From: Tubulanus polymorphus
Taxonomy: Eukaryota > Nemertea > Palaeonemertea > Tubulaniformes > Tubulanidae
Reading direction: 5' to 3'
Assembly (NCBI RefSeq): GCF_964204645.1
Contig: NC_134035.1
Coordinates: 2,618,001-2,682,000 of the forward strand
DNA: 64,000 nt
The notes under the pieces are model-generated. The model saw only the letters and a program-made list of their open reading frames with translations, was not told the DNA's origin and ran no database searches. Position 1 is the stretch's first letter, and each line of letters opens with the position of its first letter. Positions 54,820 through 64,000 of the stretch are shown piece by piece. The translations under genes and the position numbers were made by a program.

Positions 54820-57800
54820 ATGGTGACTGTTGATCAGCTTTACGACTATTGCAATATTTTAGACGAAGCGAAAGACAAAATTTCAGAGGTAAAACATCGA
54901 TAGAATTTATCCCTCACACGAGCGACACCTAGCGGTGAGGCCGAGGGTGCCGGTGATGTCGAAATTTCATTTAATTATTCCCCTTTGTTTCACTTTCATA
55001 GAAATTCTAAGAAATGAACTCAACTGAATTCAACAATTAAGTCTGCTTCTCTAGGTCCCAAGCCTTCTTGTTCAATCGATTTTTTTAAAAGCGAAGCGCT
55101 GACGCTGTAACGAATAACATCAAATCGATCCCTGACTGACTGTGTGACATTAAACATAGACTTCTGAATTTTCGATCACCTGTCCTGTGTGCCGCTTGTG
55201 TTATTAAAGAATAGCGTTATGGTTAGGTTAGGTACATAACTAATAGGGACACCTAGAGAACAGTCGCTCCCTTCAATCTATCTATAGACCTCTAATTTTG
55301 ATAATGAATGATTAATTTGTCAAGTATGTGAAGCTTACAATGTATGTTGGCTCCTGCGGGCGACACTTTGAAGGGAAAAATTTTAGTTACTCGGTAGGCC
55401 TAAGACTATGTAATGATAACGAGGTCGTTCTTGCCGGGTACCGCTGTAGTAGTTGGATAATGATGTCTGTCTGTCAGGTTGGCCATTGACCTGAAAAACT
55501 TGGAAAACTCAAGACAAATCCAGGGAAAAAACTCGAACTTGGAATTTGAGAAATGTTTTTTTTTCTTCTATTTCGCAGCATGAAACTGAATATCTAGCGA
55601 TACTCGAAGGGGTCAAGGCCGGAAATCAACAGAAGAAACTCGCATCGCAGTTGATCGCGCGTTATTTCAAACACTTCCCGAAACTCGCCGAACAGGCGAT
55701 CAACGCGCACATCGACTTGTGCGAGGATGTCGAAGTTGAGGTAAGGAAAACTACGTTAAGGAAATAATATGGTTTACGCAGAGAAACCACAGAATTAATG
55801 GTTTACCGAGATAAACAGTACTGATTTAGGAGGAGTCTACTGTAATTTGGATATAAAAGCTTCCTCGAAATTTGAGTTCTTCTTCTCTAAAATATCAGGA
55901 ATGACTGATCTGGAGGCACCGTGACATGATTTTGATACCTTTGAGTTTAAATTGTGAAAATACTTATAAGGACCTCATATCTTCTCTAAATTTGAGAAAT
56001 TGCCGTCTTAAATTGGTTCTTGAATTTCCTAAAAAGAATTCAAAAGTCTATGTCTCATGTTTTCAATTTTGGTGCTAATTTTTACTTAGGGGAGCTTATT
56101 TCAGAGATACCTATTCCTTCAAGTAAATAACTCAACGATTCTAGTATTGGACTTCTGGCTGGCTACCGAAATTAGTTCCAAAAATGATCAGATAATGTGG
56201 CTAATATCGAAATAAGGATGATTTTCAAATTCTGAAGCTGAAGGTTTAATGGTTACCGAAAGAGAAAGAAACCGTGCTTATTTTCTACTTCCACAGATTC
56301 GCAAACACGCCATCAAAGATCTGCCGCACCTGTGTAAAGACATGCCGGAGGTTTTGTCTCGAATCGCGGACGTGTTGACTCAACTGCTGCAGTCAGAAGA
56401 TCAACAGGAACTGCTGTTGGTTCAGTCGTCTTTACTGACGCTGTTCAAAGCCGATATCAAAGGTAACGAAATGAAAAACCGATTCGATTTTACGAATCTG
56501 ATGTATTTGAGGAGATAACCTGCCGAAAAAAATTTCTTTTTAATTGGTGTATTTATTTTAAGCCTGTTACATTATTTTTAGGCCTATTACGTTTTGTTTA
56601 CTTGGTGTACTTTGTACTTAAGTACTTACAGAGCCATTAAAGATTGTAAAGATAGGCCAAAGATAGTCCAACTATCTGGGAAACAGGGAATATTCTTTTC
56701 TTTAAAGAAATTCCGGGAATAGTCAGAGAATTTTGTAAAACAGCTATTTGTTGAGATTGCTAGATCGCGTGTGAAACAGTAAAGGTCTATGTTTTACATA
56801 TTTGACTGTGTTAATTGATAGTCGATTCTTAGCAGATCTAGTCAGGAAAAAAGCATTTCGAAAAAAAAGCTAAAAGTTAGGGGAATTTGTTGGAATGGCT
56901 AGATCGCGCGTAAAATCATATAGTCTATGTCGTACGTATTTGACTGTGTTAATCGATTAGATTTTTAGCACGTGGAGTCAGGGAAAACAATGTGCATTTC
57001 GACAAAAAGCAAATCAGATAAAAGTGGCCACCGTGATTAATTGTTTCGAATATGTTTATAGAAGCGTTGACCGGGCTGTTTCAACAGATACTAAACGGAG
57101 ACGACGTCGTCAGAGATCGAGCCATCAAATTCCTCTGCAGGAAAGTACGATCGTTACCCGACGAGATCTTCACGAAGGAAGTCGAAGAATTGATTCTTAC
57201 AGAAAGTAAAAAGGTAAGACGAGTGTTCGTATGAGTACGTCGAGGACCTGGTTAGTGAAATAGGGTGTCGAAAGTCTGTAAAGTGTGCAATGGCCGACTG
57301 TTTTAACCTCTTGACAATACCAAAACTTTGTATATTTCTCGATATTGTTAGACGAGTGTTCGTATGAGTACGTCGAGGATCTGGTTAGTGAAATAGGGTG
57401 TCGAAAGTCTGTAAAGTGTGCAATGGCCGGTTCTTTTAACCTCTTGACTATATAAATATATCCCGCTTGGGAAATATGTAAGGATTTAATAGATGTTCTG
57501 GGAAATTTAATTTAAAACTTACAGGTCATGATTCAGGGATGTCATTGTTTCGCCATAGGGTTTCTTCCAGAATTTTTCTTGAAAATCCTCTTTACCAACC
57601 AGTCTCTATTACAATATTGACGTCCCTGAAGTACTATGGTTCACTGTAACAAGGCCCCATATCCATTTGGGGAACCCATAAAAATCTTGAGGGGGGGGGA
57701 ATTTTGAAGGATTCAGGTTGGTTGTTGTGGGAACAGTGGACTAGTAATTAATAACTGAAGTGGTAATGTTTATTGACATGTTGATTGCAGACAATCCAAT

Positions 57801-60800
57801 ACATAGGTTCCATCACTAACTTATGCCGTTGCTAGTACTTCATAACTTTAGTTTAATGTACTCATTCTATTCCTCTAAATCCAATTCATGTTTTTCTCAT
57901 AATTCTTTCAGATTTTACAAGATTGCACGGGAGAAGAATTTCACGCGTTCATGAAGTTGTTGTCCGGCTTGAAGATCACCGCGTCGGTGCAAGGTCGACA
58001 GGGATTGGTCGATATCATCGTCGAACAATCGGACCTCGATAGCGAATTCAACGTGAGTAGATTATTTAGAGAGCGTGAGATCTACGCAAATACAAGTACA
58101 CACTATACTAGACTTTGAGTGTTTGAAAGCAGTCATATTGTCACTTTGTCACCCGTTTCAAAGAATGTTTTAGACCTAAATATAAGGCTATACCTTGCAT
58201 TTGAAATTTAGGGGGGCTGAGAAACCTTTAAAAGGGGTAGTTATATAGGATATGACAGTAATATGTGGGAAAAGAGCACACTTGTCCCAAAATGCCCCTT
58301 CTGTCCCCTGTTAAATACGACCTTGAAATAGTGGTTGGTCCGACTATATCTTATAAAACCTCGACTTTAAAGGGATTTGTTTTTGCTGATATCGTAGTGG
58401 AATTTTTGTTTCTTGTTCACGTTGAAATTTGTTATTGAATGATTTTCAGCCGGCTGATCCGGATGGCATCGACAGACTCGTATCATGCGTAAAACAAGCT
58501 ACTCACTTATTATCGGTAAGTTCTGCTTTGTATGATACACCCTACCTCGACTGGGATTCAAAACTGATGGCATCGCTCGACTCACAGCCACAGCACAGGC
58601 CCAGTGCACAGGTTCACTGCACAAAAACTGTTATATTGTATAATCGCTGAGGCGAATTTCACGGATGAACTATAAATGGAAAAACCCGGGCTAATTTAGG
58701 CCAAAAAGAGGATTTATGATTGGCTGATAATGACATCATCTGAGCTGCGCACTCATGGGGCGTTTCAGTTTATATATATATATTCATGTTTTTTTTTTTC
58801 GTTTCAGAAAAATGTGCCGTCGTCGAAGTTCGTCGCGTATATTTGCGATCACGTTTTACCGAGTTTGTCAGACGTACCGAGCGTCGAAGGCACCGACACG
58901 CAGTTAGAAATGCTACGATTGTTCGCCGAGCTCGTTACGCATTGCGGCGATCTAGAAAAAGGCATCGAACGATTGACGACGATTTACGATAAGCTCTTGG
59001 TAAGTAGGGCGTTTCGTTGTATCGACTGACGGTTTTGGGGGGTTGTAGAAAATTTCATTGATTAAGGTTTTGAAAGAAAGCATATGCATCAACTTTTATA
59101 TATATTGTCACTGCTTCAATTTCGTCGCATCATTTCTGTGCAATTGAGAGAATTATCGAAACTGAAATTCTGCCCAGTTTCCAAGTTGATTTGTTAGATA
59201 AAAAATTCCAAATTTCAATCTGCAGTACAAAACCACCTGACCACCTCCCTTTAGACATTCGCCATTTCGATACAAACAAAGCCTTGATGGTCAAATTTAT
59301 GCTTTTGTTCTGAACACAGTGGGCGATCAGTTGTTGAAAGTGCGCAGATGAAAATGCATTAATATCGGTGTTTGTAGTGCATTTTCAATCAACAATGTCT
59401 TGGGGATGAAGTTCTGAACTCACATAAAGTGATCGGTTAGATATGTGATGGTTGCGGTATCCAGGCATTAGAATAGCTGAGACTGAACAAATTTTGACTG
59501 TTGTACATGAGTTCAACCGTAAATCCAAAAACTATAAAGTAAACTTTATCCTGTATGCAAATTGATACCAAGGTTAAATGAGGCTATGTTTCATGTTTTC
59601 AGGAGTATATGCCTTTACCACCGACCGATGAGAAAGAGAACGGAAACTTAGACAGCACCGACGAACCGAAATTCCAGTTCTCGCAAGTCGAGTGTTTGAT
59701 GTACGCTTTCCACCAGATCGGACGCAAGCATCAGGAATTTCTAACGGCCGAGGCAAACGTAGATCGTTTAAAAGATTTTAAACTCAGGTACGTTGATGCG
59801 CGTTTCATCCGATTAAATCGAGAAAAAAATGAAGAGAAATAAGACTTGACCGGAATGAGGAGGTCTAAAACCTATCGCACGCTAGTTGCTGTTACAAATA
59901 CCGGGACCCGGTTCCACAGTTGTGAGTTAGAGTTAACTCTGAGTTCAAATTAGTTCATTTTCGATGAGTTAACTCAGAGTAAAATCTTGACACAGAACTG
60001 TGGAACTGGGTGCTAGGTTCTTACAGATCAGGGAAATCGGGACGTTCTGACTTGTTCTTGAAAATCGTACTCGTCGTTATTGCGCGACAGAATTCAGAGA
60101 TCATATACGTGCGCTGTGTGTTTATTCGTGTTCTTATTTCAATCTTTTTATATTTGCAGATTAAATTATTTCGCGCGTGGATCTCAGAGTTATTTCAAAC
60201 AACTGAAAACTGCGTTGACCGGAAAATCGGCCGAATCTCTCAAATCGGACGAGGTACGATCGTCATCGATACAATCCTTTCGGTTCGCGTGACTTTTCAT
60301 GTTTATTACAATCAAAGTTTGTTTCACATCGACGAAACGTTGTTCGTATTGTGTAACAGGGTCCCTACAACTCCTTGAATCCTTGAAAACTCCTTGATTT
60401 TTGAAAATATTTTTCAAGGTCCTTGAAAATCCTTTAATTTTGAGAAATATCCATAAACTCCTTGAAACTCCTTAAATTCTGGGAAAGTCCTATTAAAAAT
60501 TTTCAAAAGGTCCTTTTCAGAAGACAGTGTATTCTATTATTCTTCATTGTGTGACTTGTGAGTGAAAGTTGTTTCACTTTGAGATTTAAAACATTTAAAC
60601 ATGTAAAACCATAACGGCACACACAACAACTGATCAAAATTTGAGAAAAACATGGATTTTGTTTTTGAATTTTCGACTTTTTTTCCTTATATATGACTGC
60701 GTAAACCTCCTTGAATTTTGAAAATTACTCCTTAAAAAGTCCTTGAATTCTGGATACCAGGAATTGTAGGAACCTTGTGTAACTGTGTCTGATATAAAAT

Positions 60801-62334
60801 CTCTTATGAGAATGAAGAATGAGAGTCTAAAGACTTTATCCCAATTCAGTAGACATTGCCTAATCGGACAAGGCCAATTAAGATATTCAAGACGATAACT
60901 TTTAGAAAATTTTTCAACTTCCTTATGCATTTTTTGTCTATATTTGTTTCGTTTTTATCGCAGAACAAAATCAAAGTGGCGGCGTTTAAAGTGATGTCGA
61001 ACATTAATCAACTGATCAAAGATTTGTTGCACGTTCCTCCGTCGTATAAATGTGTCATCTCGTTATCGTGGAAACCAGTAACAGTAAGTAGAGTTTCTCT
61101 AATGATTATGTAAGGGTAGTCCTTATAAGGTTGAGGGGTATTTTTAGTGAGAAAGTTTTTATTTCCATCAGAAAGTGAGATTTTTAAAACATTGAAAATA
61201 CACCATTTTGTCGAAAACTCCCTGGAAGAGCTTTCAATCCAAATCCATGGATTATCGTCAAAAACTTATTCAATATTAAATCGAAGAATTGAATTCTCTT
61301 TCACCAGAGACCGTTGTTGTCCGAAGTGAGTGACTTAAATTTCTTTGCTTTTGAACTTTGACGTTGGTAAATTCTAGCGGATTTTCGTATACGGTTTATA
61401 CAATAAACCCCAGCTCGTTCAATTGTAATACTTCTCCCGAACTCCATTACTCGGTTCACTTCATATAATGTTTTATTTCATTTTTCAGAAAGCGGTCAGT
61501 GCTCCGGCGTCGGCAACTGCAGGGTAAGTACCTCCGTCATTGAGCTTTTATTGTTGCGTGAAATCACAGTTTTGCGGATGAGATGTCATAGGGTTCCCGT
61601 GGTCGATGTGAAAATTATTCTTTTTATGAACAGAACGAAAAGGCTGAGCGGAGGAGCCGGGGACAGCGACGCGACTAAGAACAAAATGTCGAAACAACAA
61701 GACCGCCAGTTATACGCACCGCCCGGCGGGAAGTACAGCGAAAAAGCCGGAAATTACAGAGAAGGTTCGTTTCCATTTTAGAATAATCAACCGCTAACTT
61801 AGGGTGCCTACAACTCTCCTTGATTCCTTAAAAACTCTTTAAAAAAACAGAAAATGCTTTTAAATGTGCTTGAAATTCTTTTGGTTTGAACAAAATCCTC
61901 AAAACTTTAAAGCTGCTTCAATTTTGAGAAATGGGCAATTAGAAATTTGACCACGCCTAAACCGGTACAGTTGGGACCTTGAGTTTATTAGGCAGTAACC
62001 GAATAAGAAACTGAATTTAGATAGTGTATAGGATGAAAATTTGCTTCCAAAACCTTTGAATTACTGGTTTACTGAGATAAACAGTACCGATTTAGGAGGA
62101 GTCTACAGTAATTGGGACATAAAAGTGATGCAGACGCTTCCTTGAAATATGAAGTTTTCTCCCTCTAAACTCATTATACCCAGGAACGACCGATCTGTAG
62201 AGACCCTGTTGAATGTGTTGATTATAAGCAAATCTGTGTTATATTATTCAGGTGGAAGAGGAGGTCGTGGATTCCGTGGACGAGGTCGCGGTGGTTACAG
62301 AGGTCGCGGTTCATTCAGGAGCGATTATTATTGA
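54820..62334 (+). CDS. API5: Apoptosis inhibitor 5
   Basis: API5 (AAC-11) is a nuclear all-helical HEAT/ARM-type scaffold that suppresses apoptosis and binds partners such as FGF2 and Acinus. Thirteen coding exons join in phase: 54,820-54,888, 55,579-55,740, 56,297-56,462, 57,062-57,213, 57,912-58,052, 58,450-58,515, 58,808-58,999, 59,603-59,787, 60,160-60,253, 60,964-61,083, 61,489-61,523, 61,634-61,764 and 62,252-62,334. The product is 531 aa, close to the vertebrate length. Family landmarks include YFKHFPKLAEQAIN, DLCED, RAIKFL, EVEELILTESKKV, VECLMYAFHQIGRK, LKDFKLR, HVPPSYK and LSWKPV. An LxxLL motif (LTQLL) sits at 104-108. From about residue 445 the tail is basic and ends in an RGG/FRGRG-rich stretch (505-531), suited to RNA binding. 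It is intact, with no frameshift. Confidence 0.96.
55790..55925. repeat. Dispersed repeat, copy in API5 intron 2
   Basis: The text 'gagataaacagtactgattt' plus 'aggaggagtctac' matches 62,053-62,210 in API5 intron 12, in the same orientation. Confidence 0.65.
56755..57025. repeat. Tandem duplication in API5 intron 3, period about 139 bp
   Basis: 'gctagatcgcg(t/c)gtaaaa'-type text followed by 'atttgactgtgttaat' occurs at 56,759 and again at 56,898. It is diverged and ends just before exon 4. Confidence 0.7.
57218..57452. repeat. Recent tandem duplication in API5 intron 4, offset 133 bp
   Basis: About 100 bases starting 'gacgagtgttcgtatgagta' at 57,218 are repeated at 57,351 with very few differences. 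The first copy starts 5 bases into the intron, immediately after the donor of exon 4. Confidence 0.9.
59903..60011. mobile_element. Palindromic element, 'ggacccagttccacag' family, copy 3
   Basis: The left arm 'gggacccggttccacagttg' pairs with the right arm 'cagaactgtggaactgggt'. It lies in API5 intron 8. Confidence 0.7.
60357..60776. repeat. 'tccttgaaaactccttga' repeat element with inverted ends
   Basis: The left edge 'agggtccctacaactccttg' has an inverted counterpart at the right edge, 'ggaattgtaggaacct'. The interior is made of 'ccttga' words. A shorter relative lies at 61,800-61,935 (left edge 'agggtgcctacaactctcct'). Both are in API5 introns. Confidence 0.6.
61800..61935. repeat. Partial copy of the 'ccttga' repeat element
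   Basis: It matches the left part of the element at 60,357 and lacks the right end. It lies in API5 intron 12. Confidence 0.55.
62053..62210. repeat. Dispersed repeat, copy in API5 intron 12
   Basis: It matches 55,790-55,925 ('gagataaacagtaccgattt', 'aggaggagtctac'). Confidence 0.65.
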
Positions 62335-62523
62335 GGGAAAGCGAGTAGTTTTCTTCGCTTGGAAAAAATATACGGAAACTTGAGAAAGCGAATAAGATTG
62401 ACATTTGCATTTTACGTGTACATAAAGCGAACATATTTGTAGTAATTTCTATTCGGCAAAGTTTTTCTGTTCGATAGCTTAGTGTAATGTGCAGCTTCCA
62501 TCAAGGTGCAGTTATCAATCTGG

Positions 62524-62628
62524 CTTCAGTTCCACAGTTGTGAGTTAACTCTGAAGTGAAACTAGTTCATTTTCGCTTAGTTAACTCTTGAGTCAAATCT
62601 TAACTCAGAACTGTGGAACTGTGTCCTG
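62524..62628. mobile_element. Palindromic element, 'ggacccagttccacag' family, copy 4, in API5 3' UTR
   Basis: The left arm 'cttcagttccacagttgtga' pairs with the right arm 'tcagaactgtggaactg'. It begins about 190 bases past the API5 stop, before the only good poly(A) signal. Confidence 0.7.
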
Positions 62629-62789
62629 CAGGCTATACGCTGCTGCACCCCGGCCTCAGATAATCTGCAGTCTGTACCCTGCTGCACCCCAGCCTCATAA
62701 TTTGCAGCCTGTTTTCGAATAGTCTTGAGGGAGTTGGTACAGAGTTAGTCTGAGAGGGCACAGGGTACAGGCAGCAGATTGTTTGAGAG

Positions 62790-62945
62790 GGTGCAAGTAG
62801 ATGGCAGATTGTGCATAGGGTGTTTTAGACAGCAGATTGTATGAGGGGTGGTTTAGACAGCAGATTGTCTGAGGGGTGGTTTAGACAGCAGATTGTCTGA
62901 GGGGTGTTTTAGACGGCTGATTGTCTGAAGGCAAGCTACTGACTG
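62790..62945. repeat. 28-bp minisatellite, about 4-5 units
   Basis: The unit is close to 'gcagattgtctgaggggtgg' plus 'tttagaca'. Two central units are nearly identical and the outer ones diverge. It lies in the inferred API5 3' UTR. A separate tandem pair, 'ctgctgcaccccrgcctca', precedes it at 62,640-62,700. Confidence 0.85.
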
Positions 62946-63048
62946 CAGATTTTTGCCTACATTGATTAACTCCAACTCAAGTTAAAACTATCAGACCTCA
63001 GTCTCTACTGTAATTGGCTGTAGTTTGGTTTATACATCGATATTCAGG

Positions 63049-63140
63049 AGTCCAGTTCCACAGTTGCGAGTTAAGATTTAACTCCGAGTTAACCCATTGA
63101 AAATGAACTAACTTTAACTCACAACTGTGGAACTGGGTCC
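63049..63140. mobile_element. Palindromic element, 'ggacccagttccacag' family, copy 5, in API5 3' UTR
   Basis: The left arm 'agtccagttccacagttgcg' pairs with the right arm 'acaactgtggaactgggtcc'. It is about 420 bases from copy 4, on the same inferred transcript. Confidence 0.7.
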
Positions 63141-63532
63141 AGTTTGATGTGTGTTTGCCCAATTTCAACGTATAATCTGTGCATGTTGCATTTCACTCGT
63201 CTAAATTTCTTTTCTTCCATTCTCCATTTCGCTCATTTTCTTTGACAATTCACTTTAAACTCCCCCCGATAGATAGCTCGAATAAAAAGTCGTCGTAATC
63301 TTCCCCTGGCGATATTTTCTCCTTGTCGGGAGAAATCTAGCTTTACTTTTATTTTAAAATGTTTGTCTCCTACATGTGGCTCGAGTTTATTTATTTTTCG
63401 TATTGTACGCAGTATCAAATGCGAACATAATGTTGATGATACAAATAACAATGCAAATCGATGTATTGAGTTTCATAAAGTTTGATGTTATCTTGATTTC
63501 GGAAATGAAACTGCATTGTGTAAATTTGTAAA

Positions 63533-63542
63533 ATAAATAAAT
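63533..63542 (+). promoter_or_regulatory. Candidate API5 poly(A) signal
   Basis: Overlapping AATAAATAAA about 1.2 kb after the API5 stop, followed by a T-rich stretch. If used, the 3' UTR carries two palindromic elements and a minisatellite. Confidence 0.55.
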
Positions 63543-63589
63543 GTTTTTTAATCAACGAACCGCGTTCTGTTATAAGAATCTTGGTTTTT

Positions 63590-64000
63590 GGCACAGCGCC
63601 GTCAGTTCCAGCTCATCTCCAGGTGACTTTAGTACAGCCTCTTCTCTACCCTTGGGCCAGTGCTATGTAGGGCAGCCTTTAGTATGTTGCCAGGCTCCAT
63701 TCGGATGACATGTCCAGGCCATCTCAGTCCGTGCCGTCTGATTTCGTCGGCCAGGTTCTCTGTGTCCTATCGTGGAGGTGGTATTCATTCGAGATTTTCG
63801 TTGGCCAAAACAACGTGCAGATGCGCCGCAGGCCTCACAGTGGAAGGAGTCAGACGATCTGTTCATTTCATCCTTGGTTGTCCACGCTTCAGAGCCATGC
63901 GATCCGACTTTACATTACTGCTGTGCGGGCTTGTTCTTCAGTGAAAGGGTGTTTAATGTCCAAACTGACCTAAACTTTTAGAAAGACAGCCCTGGTTATG
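63590..64000 (-). pseudogene. Tail of a decayed LINE-type ORF2
   Basis: On the minus strand, about 63,770-63,640 translates to a segment containing LADEIRRHGLRWPGHVIRME and then PGNILKAAL. The pattern R-L-R-W-x-G-H-V-x-R-M is typical of the extreme C-terminal part of many non-LTR retrotransposon ORF2 proteins. Frames on either side are broken. It continues toward or past the right edge of the window. Confidence 0.6.

Overview
This is a eukaryotic nuclear window. Its exons are short, with canonical GT/AG boundaries, separated by introns of about 0.1 to 9 kb. Coding exons are GC-richer than the AT-rich surroundings, and short terminal-inverted-repeat elements are abundant. The proteins are animal orthologues (COMMD9, API5, a TMEM263-like protein, a TNF-receptor-superfamily member). 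The compact genes and repeat types suggest a marine invertebrate, perhaps a spiralian such as a mollusc, annelid or brachiopod. The sequence alone does not fix the phylum.

Layout, left to right. 1-3.5 kb: repeats, including a 296-bp TTAA-flanked MITE and a decayed LINE reverse transcriptase fragment. 3,515-4,084 (-): first coding exon of an acidic protein with a DSGYHS degron-like motif; the gene continues off the left edge. 4.2-12.5 kb: no convincing gene. 12,635-23,447 (-): a gene whose product starts MGCSAS, likely lipid-anchored, with at least one exon not located. 23,976-25,486 (+): COMMD9, six exons, complete, starting head-to-head with the MGCSAS gene. 26.5-33 kb: repeat-rich, with a coding-like fragment at about 28.2 kb (-). 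32,999-35,052 (-): a complete TMEM263-like gene. 36,300-52,937 (+): a TNF receptor superfamily gene (signal peptide, cysteine-rich ectodomain, one membrane segment, long acidic tail, no death domain seen), head-to-head with the TMEM263-like gene. 54,820-62,334 (+): API5, 13 exons, 531 codons, complete, ending in an RGG-rich tail. 63.6-64 kb: tail of a decayed LINE (-).

The joins for COMMD9, TMEM263-like, the TNFR and API5 were made by hand from splice consensus and reading phase. Every junction used is phase-consistent, and predicted lengths match the families (197, 117 and 531 aa for the first, second and fourth). The genes do not form one pathway. COMMD9 (endosomal Commander complex), API5 (nuclear anti-apoptotic scaffold) and the TNFR (surface signalling) are separate housekeeping and signalling functions. 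COMMD9 and API5 are also both on human chromosome arm 11p, so this may be remnant ancestral linkage.

The richest unexplained layer is the set of small palindromic repeat families dispersed through introns, UTRs and spacers. At least five families recur inside this one window, and two palindromes lie in the inferred API5 3' UTR.
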